From NCBI GenBank assembly GCA_035370465.1, contig DAOOVW010000013.1, positions 1-37,435 on the forward strand: a stretch of DNA of 37,435 nucleotides, read 5' to 3'. The notes beneath the pieces are model-generated. The model did not search any database, was not told the origin of the DNA, and saw nothing but the letters and a program-made list of their open reading frames with translations. The position numbers and the translations under genes are program-made. The DNA comes from a bacterium (GTDB taxonomy: Bacteria > Ratteibacteria > UBA8468 > B48-G9 > JAFGKM01). Below are positions 15,977-24,322 of the stretch, one piece after another; the first letter of the stretch is position 1; every line of letters starts with the position of its first letter.

Positions 15977-16084
15977 TAGGGATGAGGGGGATTAATGTTT
16001 CTCACTTTTGTAAAGGAGGATTTTAAAGTAAATTTTTCTGAACTTTTTACCTAAAATAAAACGGAGGTTAGTAAATATTTTAAA

Positions 16085-19000
16085 ATGAGTAAATTTGTTC
16101 ATCTTCATCTTCATTCAGAATATAGTTTATTAGATGGTATGTGCAAAATAGAAGAAGTTATTCCATTAGCAAAAAAGAATAAAATGACTTCTCTTGCAAT
16201 AACAGACCATGGAAGTATGGCAGGAGTTGTTAAATTTTATAAAGTTGCTCTGGATAATGGGATAAAACCAATTATTGGTTGTGAGATGTATATTGCCCCT
16301 GAAAGTATGACTGATAAAACCAAAAGAGAAAGGAATAACTATCATTTAACACTTCTTGCTTCTGATAATAATGGCTATAAAAATTTAATGGCTCTTTCTA
16401 CTTTTTCTTATCTCAAAGGATTTTATTATAAACCAAGAATAGATAAAGAAATTTTATCAAAATACTCAAAAGGGATTATTGCAATGAGTGGTTGTCTTCA
16501 AGGGGAAATACCATATTTTCTTTTGAAAGATGAAATTGAAAAAGCAGAAGAAGTTGTTAATGAGTATATTGAAATATTCGGGAAAGAGAATTTTTATTTA
16601 GAAATAATGGATAATAATCTACCTGAACAAAAAAAAGTAAATTCTGATATTTTACAACTTGCAAAAAAATCAGGGATAAAGGTAGTTGCAACAAATGATT
16701 GTCATTATTTAAAAAGAGAGGACTCTTTTTCACATGATGTTTTATTATGTATTCAGACAAAAACACATATTGAAGATACAAAAAGATTAAAATTCAAGAC
16801 AGATGAATTTTATTTCAAGACATCAGAAGAAATGGAGAGGTCATTTAAAGATATACCAGAGGTACTTGAAAATACATTAGAAATAAGTGAAAAATGTAAT
16901 GTTGAAATTGATTTTAATAAGTATAACTTACCAAGATTTTATCCACCTGAAAACAAAACACCCGATATATATATTAAAGAAATGGTAAAAAATGGACTTG
17001 AAGAAAAATTTAATCTCAAAAATGTTAATTTTTCAGAAAAAAATGAGATAGTGGAAAGGGCAAAATATGAATTAGATGTAATAAAAAAAATGGGATTTTC
17101 AAGTTATTTTCTTATAATAAGTGATATTGTTAATTACGCCAAAAAAAATGGAATAAGTGTTGGTCCAGGTAGAGGGTCTGCTGCTGGAAGTTTAATTTCA
17201 TATCTTTTAGGTATTACAGATATAAATCCTTTAGAATATAACCTTATATTTGAAAGATTCCTGAACCCTGAAAGAATAAGTATGCCAGATATTGATATTG
17301 ATTTTTGTGATAGAAGAAGGGAAGAAATAATTAAGTATATAAGAGAAAAGTATGGAGAAAACAATGTTTCTCAAATAGGAACTTATGGGACAATGGCTGC
17401 AAGAGCAGTCGTCAGAGATGTTGGAAGAGCATTAGGCATGCCTTATAATGAAGTTGACCGAATTGCAAAACTTATAAATTCTTCTCCTGGTACTCTTCTT
17501 AAAGAAGAGGTTGTTTTAAATCCAGAAGTAAAAAGAGCGATAGAATCAGATGAAAATGTAAAAAATCTTTTTGAAATATGTCTTAAATTAGAAGGATTAG
17601 CAAGACATTCCTCAATTCATGCAGCGGGGCTTGTAATAACTGAAAATGAGGTATATAACTATTCTCCTCTTTTTATTGGGCCAAAAGGTGAAGTAGCAAC
17701 ACAGTATGAAATGGATTGGATTGAGAAAATAGGACTTTTGAAGGTTGATATACTTGGACTTAAAACATTATCAGTAATTGAGGATACAATAGAACTTGTC
17801 AAAAAAAGAAAAGGTATTGAGATAACTTCCTTTCCTCTTGATGATAAAAAAACATATAAATTACTATCCAATGGTGAAACAGCAGGAGTATTTCAACTTG
17901 AAAGTAAAGGTATGCAAAGTTTATTAAGGGACATGAATGTAGAAAATTTTGAGGATATTATCGCAGTGCTTGCTCTGTATAGACCCGGTCCGATGAAAAG
18001 TGGAATGGTAAAGGAATATATTGAAAGGAAAAAGGACTCGTCAAAAATAAAATATGACCATCCACTTCTTGAGACAATTTTGAAACCAACTTATGGAGTT
18101 ATTCTTTATCAAGAACAGGTTATGCAGATAGCAAATAAATTAGCAAATTTTACAATGGGAGAAGCAGACCATTTAAGAAAAGCAATGGGCAAAAAAATAT
18201 CTTCTGAAATGGAGAAATTTAGAGAAAAATTCATTTTAGGAGCAAAAAAAAATGGAGTAAAAGAAGAAATAGCGGAGAAGATATTTGCTCAAATATCAAA
18301 ATTTGCTGGATATGGTTTTAACAGGTCTCATAGTGCCTGCTATTCTTTTATTGCATATCAAACAGCGTATTTGAAAAGTAATTTTCCTTTGGAATTCATT
18401 ACATCTTTACTTAATAGTGAAATTGGCAATAGTGATAAAATAGAGGAATATATAAAAGAATGTGAGAGATATGATATATGGGTTTTACCACCTGATATAT
18501 GTGAAAGCGATGGTGAGTTTAAAATTTTTGGTAATGATATAATTTTTGGACTTTCTGCTGTAAAAAATGTTGGTTCTGGTGCTATTAAATCAATAATTGA
18601 AAGCAGAAAAGAAGGTGATTTTAAATCATTATTTGATTTCTGTGAAAGAGTAAATTTAAGGGTAGTCAATAGAAAAGTGATAGAAAGTTTAATAAAAGGT
18701 GGAGCATTTGATTATTTAGAAATACCAAGGTCCCATCTTTTTGCAATGATAGATGATGCAATTGAGTATGGAACAAGAGTGCAAAAGTCACAGGAGAAAG
18801 GAGAAATTGAAATATTTTCTACTCCTGTGACAATAAATTATACGAATAAAAAACTTATTTCTTCTTTGCCTGAATGGTCTGAATTAAAGCGATTGTCTTA
18901 TGAAAAAGATATGTTAGGTGTTTATCTAACAGGCCATCCAGTTGAAAAATATCTGCCTTTATTAAAAGTATATTCATCTATTCCTATTTCTGACCTTCCA

Positions 19001-19507
19001 AAAGTTAATAATGGGGAGGTTGTCATTGCAGGAATTTTGCAAGAATTAAAGAGAAATATAACAAAAAAAGGGGAGAGGATGGCATCTGGTGAACTTGAAG
19101 GAATTGATGGGAAAATAGAAGTTATTTTTTATCCTGAAACATTTAAAAAATACTCATCAGTTATAAGAACTAATAATATTGTATTTATAAAAGGGAAGGT
19201 TCAAAAAAGAGAAGATGATATCAAATTTATTGCAAACGAAGTTATTGATTTAGCAGAAGCAAAAGAAAAGTTCACAGGCACAATTGAAATTCATATATGT
19301 CTGCCAGTTGAAGATAAGAAAATTAAAGAATTAAAGGAATTTATACAAAACAATAAAGGAAGTTGTTCTGTTATTCTGACATTATATAAAGAAGATAATA
19401 GAAAAGTTAAAATAAAAGCAAATGGATATGGAATAAATCCAGAACCAGATATTTTACTTAATTTAAAAAATTCATTTCCTGATTTCAAAATTAACTTTGG
19501 TAGATAA
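16085..19507 (+). CDS. dnaE: DNA polymerase III subunit alpha
   Basis: 1140 residues, normal for DnaE. The PHP domain opens with HLHLHSEYSLLDG and ITDHGSMAG. The C-family polymerase core has GPGRGSAAGSL and the catalytic PDIDIDF (D402, D404), followed by RPGPMKSGM, YGVILYQEQVM and GYGFNRSHSACY. A helix-hairpin-helix region and an OB-fold (about 985-1065, VVIAGILQELKRNITKKGERM) complete the order PHP-pol-HhH-OB. It is the replicative polymerase. The N terminus is the usual one, but the nearest GGAGG is 17 bases upstream, so initiation may use another signal. Repeat-rich spacers flank it on both sides. Confidence 0.97.
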   Translation: MSKFVHLHLHSEYSLLDGMCKIEEVIPLAKKNKMTSLAITDHGSMAGVVKFYKVALDNGIKPIIGCEMYIAPESMTDKTKRERNNYHLTLLASDNNGYKNLMALSTFSYLKGFYYKPRIDKEILSKYSKGIIAMSGCLQGEIPYFLLKDEIEKAEEVVNEYIEIFGKENFYLEIMDNNLPEQKKVNSDILQLAKKSGIKVVATNDCHYLKREDSFSHDVLLCIQTKTHIEDTKRLKFKTDEFYFKTSEEMERSFKDIPEVLENTLEISEKCNVEIDFNKYNLPRFYPPENKTPDIYIKEMVKNGLEEKFNLKNVNFSEKNEIVERAKYELDVIKKMGFSSYFLIISDIVNYAKKNGISVGPGRGSAAGSLISYLLGITDINPLEYNLIFERFLNPERISMPDIDIDFCDRRREEIIKYIREKYGENNVSQIGTYGTMAARAVVRDVGRALGMPYNEVDRIAKLINSSPGTLLKEEVVLNPEVKRAIESDENVKNLFEICLKLEGLARHSSIHAAGLVITENEVYNYSPLFIGPKGEVATQYEMDWIEKIGLLKVDILGLKTLSVIEDTIELVKKRKGIEITSFPLDDKKTYKLLSNGETAGVFQLESKGMQSLLRDMNVENFEDIIAVLALYRPGPMKSGMVKEYIERKKDSSKIKYDHPLLETILKPTYGVILYQEQVMQIANKLANFTMGEADHLRKAMGKKISSEMEKFREKFILGAKKNGVKEEIAEKIFAQISKFAGYGFNRSHSACYSFIAYQTAYLKSNFPLEFITSLLNSEIGNSDKIEEYIKECERYDIWVLPPDICESDGEFKIFGNDIIFGLSAVKNVGSGAIKSIIESRKEGDFKSLFDFCERVNLRVVNRKVIESLIKGGAFDYLEIPRSHLFAMIDDAIEYGTRVQKSQEKGEIEIFSTPVTINYTNKKLISSLPEWSELKRLSYEKDMLGVYLTGHPVEKYLPLLKVYSSIPISDLPKVNNGEVVIAGILQELKRNITKKGERMASGELEGIDGKIEVIFYPETFKKYSSVIRTNNIVFIKGKVQKREDDIKFIANEVIDLAEAKEKFTGTIEIHICLPVEDKKIKELKEFIQNNKGSCSVILTLYKEDNRKVKIKANGYGINPEPDILLNLKNSFPDFKINFGR

Positions 19508-19650
19508 AAGGGAAACCCATCCCCCTCTTCCTTTACAAAAGGGAGGAGTATATTTTTCTCCCTTTATAAAAGGGAGATTAAGAGGGATTTTAAGGGGGAT
19601 TTGAAGGGGGGATTTTTTTCAATATCAGACCTTTGTGCCTAAAACAAAAA
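19508..19650. repeat. Third copy of the intergenic hairpin repeat family
   Basis: Runs from the dnaE stop to shortly before mtnA. It has CCATCCCCCTCTTCCTTTAC paired loosely with AAAAGGGAGGAG, then the perfect stem CTCCCTTT/AAAGGGAG with a 3-base loop (19558-19576), then G-rich tandem pieces of the form AGGGGGATTT. It ends with CAGACCTTTGTGCC (19627-19640), which is close to the reverse complement of the left end of the 15545 element (GACACAAAGGTACAG). The CTCCCTTT hairpin could also stop dnaE transcription. Confidence 0.5.
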
Positions 19651-19680
19651 TGGGACTTATTAAATGTTTAGGGGACTTAA

Positions 19681-20697
19681 ATGAAACCACCTATTGAACC
19701 AATTATCTGGAAAGAAGAGCATCTTTATATAATTGACCAGAGAAAACTACCTTTAAAAGAAGAAATAATTGAGATAAAAAATATAAAAGATGTCTGGGAA
19801 AGCATAAACAAACTGAAAATAAGAGGCGCTCCTGCAATAGGATGTTTTGCTGGCTTTGGAATTGCCCTGTCTTCTTTAAAATGTAAAGAAAAAACAAAAG
19901 ACAAATTCATTAAAAAAATAAAAAAAGATATTGAATATCTAAAAACATCAAGACCAACTGCTTATAACTTATTTTATGCTCTTGAAAGAATAGAAAAAGT
20001 TTTAGATGAAAACAAAACAATTGATGAGATAAAAAAGGATATTGTTGACGAAGCAAAACAAATATACGAGGAAGATATTGAGTGTTGCTATAAAATAGGA
20101 AATTATGGTTCTTCCTTAATAAAAAATGGTATGAATATCCTTACACATTGTAATGCAGGGGGACTTGCAACAAGTGGATATGGAACTGCTCTTTCGCCTC
20201 TTTTTGTATCAAAAGAAAGAGGCAAAAAATTCCATGTATTTGTTGATGAAACAAGACCTGTGTTTCAAGGAGCAAGATTAACTACATGGGAACTGGAAAA
20301 GTCAAAAATCCCATACACCTTAATTTGTGATAATATGGCTGCTTTTTTAATGAAACAGGGAAAAATTGACATAGTAATTGTTGGTGCAGATAGAATAACC
20401 TTAAATGGAGATACTGCAAACAAGATTGGCACATATAATCTTTCAGTTCTGGCAAAACATCATAAAGTGAAATTTTATATTGCTGCTCCCTTTTCTACAT
20501 TTGATTTTTCCTTAAAAACAGGCAAAGACATACCAATTGAAGAAAGAGACCCTGATGAAATAAGAAAAATAAAAAATATTTATATTGCTCCAAAAAATTG
20601 TCCTGTTTATAATCCCTCTTTTGATATAACTCCGGGTGAATTTGTTGATGGATTTATAACCGAAAAAGGTATAATACACCCCCCTTTTAACAAATAA
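19681..20697 (+). CDS. mtnA: Methylthioribose-1-phosphate isomerase / eIF2B-like
   Basis: A 338-residue MtnA that converts methylthioribose-1-phosphate to methylthioribulose-1-phosphate in methionine salvage. Motifs seen are KIRGAPAIG at 46-54, RPTAYNL, THCNAGGLATSGYGTAL with catalytic Cys157, DETRPVFQGARL, and GADRITLNGD with catalytic Asp237. The C terminus has ITPGEFVDGFITEKG. Length is typical (~340). AGGGGA lies shortly before the ATG. No other methionine-salvage gene is nearby. Ribose-1,5-bisphosphate isomerases are related, but the Cys/Asp motifs fit MtnA. Confidence 0.94.
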   Translation: MKPPIEPIIWKEEHLYIIDQRKLPLKEEIIEIKNIKDVWESINKLKIRGAPAIGCFAGFGIALSSLKCKEKTKDKFIKKIKKDIEYLKTSRPTAYNLFYALERIEKVLDENKTIDEIKKDIVDEAKQIYEEDIECCYKIGNYGSSLIKNGMNILTHCNAGGLATSGYGTALSPLFVSKERGKKFHVFVDETRPVFQGARLTTWELEKSKIPYTLICDNMAAFLMKQGKIDIVIVGADRITLNGDTANKIGTYNLSVLAKHHKVKFYIAAPFSTFDFSLKTGKDIPIEERDPDEIRKIKNIYIAPKNCPVYNPSFDITPGEFVDGFITEKGIIHPPFNK

Positions 20698-21047
20698 TAC
20701 TCAATAGTTCCAGAAAGCATTCTGAAAGATATAAAAAGACATCGCCCCTTTTAAAGAAATCTTTAAAAAGTGATAAAATAACAAATAAAGGTTTAATAAG
20801 AATTTCTCTACATTAACTATAGTGAAATTGATGATGAAGAGTATGGAGTGAGTGAAAACGACAAAAAATTAAATAAGGAGTTTTATAAGAGGTAACTATG
20901 CTCTATGAAACTTTTAATTCAATAAAAGAAATCGTTATCGCAGGATTGAATTGTTAAATACTATTTTTAATAGATGTTAAATGTTGAGCACAATGAGTGT
21001 AAATCTTAAACATTTTAATTTTCATTTAGTTTGTGTTATAATACAAT
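20698..21047. other. 350-base region without an intact gene; possible gene debris
   Basis: Contains the near-perfect inverted repeat TTTTAAAG/CTTTAAAA, a possible mtnA terminator. It also holds an open stretch at 20800-20895 translating to EFLYINYSEIDDEEYGVSEN and 11 more residues before a stop, without its own start. Its LYINY-type strand could be debris of the missing ATPase half of the next pseudogene, but this is weak. TGT-TATAAT at 21034-21042 resembles an extended -10 box. Confidence 0.3.
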
Positions 21048-21727
21048 TTGAATATCTGTTTAATGTGTAATATAATACAAAATAATGTTGAAATATCGGA
21101 AAGAATAAGAAATGTAATTGATGGAATAATTACCAAGGATATAATAACTCTCAAAAAGTTTAAGTCAGAAACAATCAGTAAAATAAATAACTTGCTTTAT
21201 TTACTTGCGAATTCCGATGTAATTAGTTATGAAAAATTACTTCATACCTTACGAATTGATAATATAAGAACATTATCTTCTTTATTGGATGTTTTAGTAA
21301 TGGCAGGAGTTCTTATAAGAGTTAAATGTTATGGACAAACTTATGGAACCACCAGAAAAACACCAAAATATCTTTTTATTACACCCTCTCTTAGGAATGC
21401 TATTCTAAATGGCAGTTTTACTTCTGGACTGGAAGGAAAAAAATAGAAGATTATTTTGCATTAATTTTTGAAAATGATTTAAAGAAAACGGTTGCTCAAA
21501 ATTTATATTATGATATAGCAAAAAGTGGTGCAGATTTTGTTTTAAATTTGAAGAATAGAAGTAATATTGTAATTGAAGTTGGTTTTAATAAAGAGGAAAC
21601 CAGACAGGTTGAAAAAACAATGAAAAAGGTGAAAAGTTCTTATGGATTAGTCTTTGGGAGCGATAAATTAGAATTAGTTAACAAATCAATTGTAAAAATT
21701 CCTTTAAAATTTTTAATGTTAATTTGA
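21048..21727 (+). pseudogene. AAA ATPase / DUF4143-type protein: N-terminally truncated and frameshifted
   Basis: The first frame (TTG at 21048, or ATG at 21063) runs to a TAG at 21444-21446 and contains the winged-helix-like region ISKINNLLYLLANSDVISYE and KTPKYLFITPSLRNAI, typical of the middle of archaeal/bacterial AAA-DUF4143 ATPases. The rest continues in the -1 frame: IEDYFALIFENDLK, then GADFVLNLKNRSNIVIEVGF and a stop at 21725-21727, which is the nuclease-like C-terminal part. One extra A in the A7 run at 21437-21443 would join them. The N-terminal P-loop domain (~200 residues) is absent, so even a joined product would lack ATPase function. Confidence 0.7.
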
Positions 21728-21756
21728 TAAAAAAAATATTTTAGGAGAAAAGGAAA

Positions 21757-21829
21757 GGGCGGTTAGCTCAGTGGTTAGAGCGTCCGGTTCACATCCGGAA
21801 GGTCACAGGTTCAAATCCTGTACCGCCCA
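21757..21829 (+). tRNA. tRNA-Val (anticodon CAC)
   Basis: A 73-base cloverleaf. Acceptor GGGCGGT pairs with ACCGCCC (21822-21828) with discriminator A. The D arm is GCTC/GAGC; the anticodon stem TCCGG/CCGGA encloses the loop TTCACAT, giving anticodon CAC (reads GUG, valine). The T arm is ACAGG/CCTGT with loop TTCAAAT. CCA is not encoded. It lies 29 bases after the AAA/DUF4143 relic. Confidence 0.96.
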
Positions 21830-21831
21830 TT

Positions 21832-21864
21832 GGAGGACCGACTTCCTATGGAGGTCTGTTCTCC
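21832..21864 (+). terminator. Strong hairpin directly after tRNA-Val
   Basis: Arms 21832-21846 and 21850-21864 pair over 15 positions with one mismatch and two G-U pairs, closed by the 3-base loop TAT. It begins 2 bases after the tRNA. The downstream sequence TTCTGTATAATT is only moderately T-rich, so it could be an imperfect intrinsic terminator or a processing/stability hairpin. Confidence 0.55.
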
Positions 21865-22123
21865 TTCTGTATAATTAAAAATTTTTTATGGACTTTCCTA
21901 CCTATTTAATTGCTTCTCAAGGGTGGTTATACGAACTTATAACTGTTGGTCTCCATGCTGTTTGAAGAAAACTATCCTAAATGAATTAAATAACACCAGA
22001 TTAATTCTTTTTCCATTTTTATGTACTTTCTGCTATCATTCTTGAAATTCTTTTTTAATTTTACTTTACCATTTTTATAAAAAAAGTGAAATTGATAATT
22101 ATTTAACAATCAATCCATATGTC
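21865..22123. other. Non-coding spacer after tRNA-Val
   Basis: Between the tRNA hairpin and the yacL-like promoter I see no gene. The only structure noted is a 6-base inverted repeat GTTATA/TATAAC around CGAACT near 21925-21942. Confidence 0.4.
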
Positions 22124-22152
22124 TTTACAAAATAAAAAAAATGTGTGATAAT
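22124..22152 (+). promoter_or_regulatory. Sigma70-type promoter with extended -10 before the PIN/TRAM gene
   Basis: TTTACA (22124-22129) and GATAAT (22147-22152) are separated by exactly 17 bases, and TGT directly precedes the -10 box (TGn extension). Transcription would start near 22159, leaving a ~44-base leader with GGAGG before the ATG at 22203. Confidence 0.65.
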
Positions 22153-22202
22153 ACAATAAAGATAATTTTTAACAACATCTTGAGAAATGGAGGAAATAAA
22201 AA

Positions 22203-23174
22203 ATGGGAGCAAATATAATAAGAGTTATTTTTTTGATTTTAAGTATTTTATTGTCTTATTGCTTTTTCCCTTCAAGGAAGGTTATTGGAATTATTATTGG
22301 TCTACTTGGAGGAGGTCTTATTATTTTTATTGAAATACTTCTTGAAAGGATTTCATTTAAAAAGTTATTACTTGCAGTAGGTGGTTTAATTGTAGGACTT
22401 ATAACTGCAATTCTTCTCACAAGATTTTTTCTACTTATTCCAATAGAGAATCCGCAAACAGAGAATTATCTGAGATTTATTCTTTATTTTATATTTTCAT
22501 ATTTAGGAATTATGTTAGGAATAAAAGGAGTTGAAGAATTAGGGTTTGTTTTTCCCTTTTTGCACTCTGTTAAGGGAGATGAGAAAGTTGCTGTTGTTGA
22601 TACAAGTATATTAATAGATGGAAGAGTATATGAACTGGCAAAAAGTGGTTTTATAGATTATACTCTCGTTATCCCGCAATTTGTTTTAAAAGAATTACAT
22701 GAACTATCAGATTGTTCAAGTGATATGAAAAGGCAAAGAGGAAGAAGGGGACTTGAAACAATTAATAAAATGAGAAAAGATGCGTCCTTGGATGTAAAAA
22801 TTTATGATACTGATTATCCTGATATACCTTCTGTGGATGCCAAACTTGTTAAACTTGCCGCTGATTTAAGGGCTGCTGTTTTAACAAATGATTTTAATCT
22901 ATCAAAACTTGCCTCTGTCCAGAATATAAAAATTCTGAATTTTAATACTCTTGCTGATATTCTTAAACCACGACTTGCAAGTGGTGAAAGAATTTCATTA
23001 AAGATTATAAAAGAAGGGAAAGAAGCAGACCAGGGAATTGGGTATCTTGAAGATGGAACAATGATAGTAGTTGAAAAAGCATCTAAATATGTTGGAAAAG
23101 TGGCAGATATTATTATAGATAGTGCAATCCAGACATCTTCTGGAAGAATAATTTTTGCAAAATTAAAAACATAA
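22203..23174 (+). CDS. PIN/TRAM-domain membrane protein (YacL type)
   Basis: 323 residues. Four hydrophobic segments fill the first ~110 residues (about 5-21, 27-47, 55-80 and 90-110). A PIN nuclease domain follows, starting VAVVDTSILIDGRV with Asp133, and containing the acidic VDAKL and LTNDFNLSKLA motifs. The C-terminal ~75 residues form a TRAM domain (GIGYLEDGTMIVVEKASKYVG). This order and length match B. subtilis YacL. As in that organism it is followed by ispD, here overlapping by one base (TAATG). The function of the family, probably RNA-directed, is poorly known. GGAGG precedes the ATG. Confidence 0.9.
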   Translation: MGANIIRVIFLILSILLSYCFFPSRKVIGIIIGLLGGGLIIFIEILLERISFKKLLLAVGGLIVGLITAILLTRFFLLIPIENPQTENYLRFILYFIFSYLGIMLGIKGVEELGFVFPFLHSVKGDEKVAVVDTSILIDGRVYELAKSGFIDYTLVIPQFVLKELHELSDCSSDMKRQRGRRGLETINKMRKDASLDVKIYDTDYPDIPSVDAKLVKLAADLRAAVLTNDFNLSKLASVQNIKILNFNTLADILKPRLASGERISLKIIKEGKEADQGIGYLEDGTMIVVEKASKYVGKVADIIIDSAIQTSSGRIIFAKLKT

Positions 23175-23848
23175 TGTCAATTGCTATAATAGTTGCAGGG
23201 GGAAAAGGGGAAAGAACAGGAAAGAATATCCCAAAGGCATTTTTGGAAATTTCAGGTAAACCACTTCTTTTTTATTCAATAGAAAAATTTCAGTCCTTTT
23301 CTTCTTTAATAATTGTTCTTCCAAAAAGCCATCTGGAAATGTGGAAAGATAAGTTAAAATTAAAATATCCTGATATAAATATGGAAATAGTCCCTGGTGG
23401 AGAAAATAGGCAGGCATCTGTTTGGAATGGGATTGAAAGAATAAAAGAGGATGAAGAAATTGTTTTAATACATGATGTTGCCAGACCTTTATTATCAAAA
23501 AATTTAATAAAAAGAGTTTTAACTGGCACTGAAAAATATGGGGCATGTGTTCCTGTTATTAAATGTGTAGATACATTAAAAAAAATAAAAAATAAAAAAA
23601 TAGAAAAAACACTTGATAGAAATGAGGTTTTTCTTGTTCAGACCCCACAGGGATTTAAAGCAGGCATAATAAAACAGGCATATGAAAAAGCAAAGAAGGA
23701 AAATTTTATTGGGACTGATGATTCAATGTTGGTAGAAAGAATAGGATTACCTGTATATTGTATTGAGGGAGAAAGGACAAATTTAAAAATTACCTATGAA
23801 GAAGATATAGGTATAGTAGAATCAATTTTAAATGGAGTTTTAAAATAA
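23174..23848 (+). CDS. ispD: 2-C-methyl-D-erythritol 4-phosphate cytidylyltransferase
   Basis: A 224-residue IspD that activates MEP with CTP in the non-mevalonate isoprenoid pathway. The nucleotide-binding N terminus VAGGKGERTGKNIPKAF shows Arg13 and Lys21; NRQASVWNG is at 78-86 and HDVARP at 100-105, all family motifs. C-terminal GTDDSMLVE and NLKITYEED are present. It starts on the last base of the yacL-like stop. ispF, often next or fused, is not here; the next gene is convergent after 36 bases. Confidence 0.93.
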   Translation: MSIAIIVAGGKGERTGKNIPKAFLEISGKPLLFYSIEKFQSFSSLIIVLPKSHLEMWKDKLKLKYPDINMEIVPGGENRQASVWNGIERIKEDEEIVLIHDVARPLLSKNLIKRVLTGTEKYGACVPVIKCVDTLKKIKNKKIEKTLDRNEVFLVQTPQGFKAGIIKQAYEKAKKENFIGTDDSMLVERIGLPVYCIEGERTNLKITYEEDIGIVESILNGVLK

Positions 23849-23884
23849 ATTTAGAGATAGTAATTTTGATTTGAATTTCCCTTT

Positions 23885-24313
23885 TTAAAATTTTTCAATT
23901 TCATCTTCATTTAATACTTTGATGTTGTTTTTTTCCAATATTTTTTCTCCATTTTCAGGATTTTCAACTCTAAAAACTACAATTGCTCTTTCTTCTGATT
24001 TTTCAACAAAAGCATACATATATTCTACATTTATTCCATTATCAACAAAAATTTTCAGAATATGAGATAGTCCACCTGGTTCGTCCTTAACTTTTGCAGC
24101 AATAACTTTTGTCTCTTTTACTGAGATATTATTTCCTTTCAATATTATGTTTGCCTGTTGCCTCTTATTAACAATAATTCTTAAAATCCCATAATTTGCT
24201 TTATCAGCCAGAGAAAGAGCTCTAATATTAATATTATTCTCTCCAAGTAAAGAGACAACTTCAAACAACCTTCCCAATCTATTTTCAAGAAATATTGATA
24301 ATTGAGTTATCAT
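23885..24313 (-). CDS. Tandem ACT-domain protein associated with PaaK
   Basis: 142 residues comprising two ACT domains (about 1-68 and 70-140): LSIFLENRLGRLFEVVSLLG and VKDEPGGLSHILKIFVDNGI are the ligand-binding starts. Such stand-alone double-ACT proteins commonly accompany phenylacetate-CoA ligases and indolepyruvate oxidoreductases in anaerobes and archaea, and are thought to sense amino acids. It lies 9 bases after paaK on the same strand, with a purine-rich GGGGGG ribosome-binding site. The ligand is unknown, probably an aromatic or branched amino acid (inference). Confidence 0.85.
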   Translation of the reverse strand: MITQLSIFLENRLGRLFEVVSLLGENNINIRALSLADKANYGILRIIVNKRQQANIILKGNNISVKETKVIAAKVKDEPGGLSHILKIFVDNGINVEYMYAFVEKSEERAIVVFRVENPENGEKILEKNNIKVLNEDEIEKF

Positions 24314-24322
24314 TTTTCCCCC

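Larger units (their letters stand above)
15545..16035. repeat. Composite hairpin-rich repeat with a G/C-rich core (MITE-like)
   Basis: Starts with TTAAGAGACACAAAGGTACAG. The other end is CTGAACTTTTTACCTAAAA at 16038-16056, a diverged inverted match; a clearer inverted match, CAGACCTTTGTGCC, closes the related block at 19627-19640. Inside are perfect stems CCCCCTTT/AAAGGGGG (15733-15752) and CCTTCCTTT/AAAGGAAGG (15794-15814). The core at 15840-15980 is far richer in G/C than the genome around it. No transposase is present, so this would be a non-autonomous element or a REP-like repeat cluster. Confidence 0.55.
15522..16084. other. 563-base intergenic region filled by hairpin repeats
   Basis: No credible gene lies here. 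The region between guaB3 and dnaE is mostly a chain of inverted repeats (separate entries below). The frames open through it on both strands are translations of the repeats, with proline- and lysine-rich shreds of the kind intergenic repeats give. The last ~60 bases, with CCTAAAATAAAACGGAGG, probably hold the dnaE start signals, although the GGAGG is 17 bases from the dnaE ATG, farther than normal. Confidence 0.6.

Noticed and set aside
15522..16084. CRISPR array or riboswitch in the repeat-rich gap
   Set aside because: The repeats are inverted hairpins of unequal length without regular spacers, and no known riboswitch core is visible.
20800..20895. Open stretch with LYINY-like strand
   Set aside because: No start codon, too short, and the resemblance to an ATPase fragment is too weak to call a gene; noted only as possible debris.
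20897..20956. Small frame beginning ATGCTCTATG after AAGAGG
   Set aside because: Only about 19 codons with no recognisable feature; a chance frame is more likely.
21034..21048. TGT-TATAAT before the TTG of the ATPase relic as a real promoter
   Set aside because: The gene is truncated there, so the box is probably fortuitous in A/T-rich DNA; kept only as a note.
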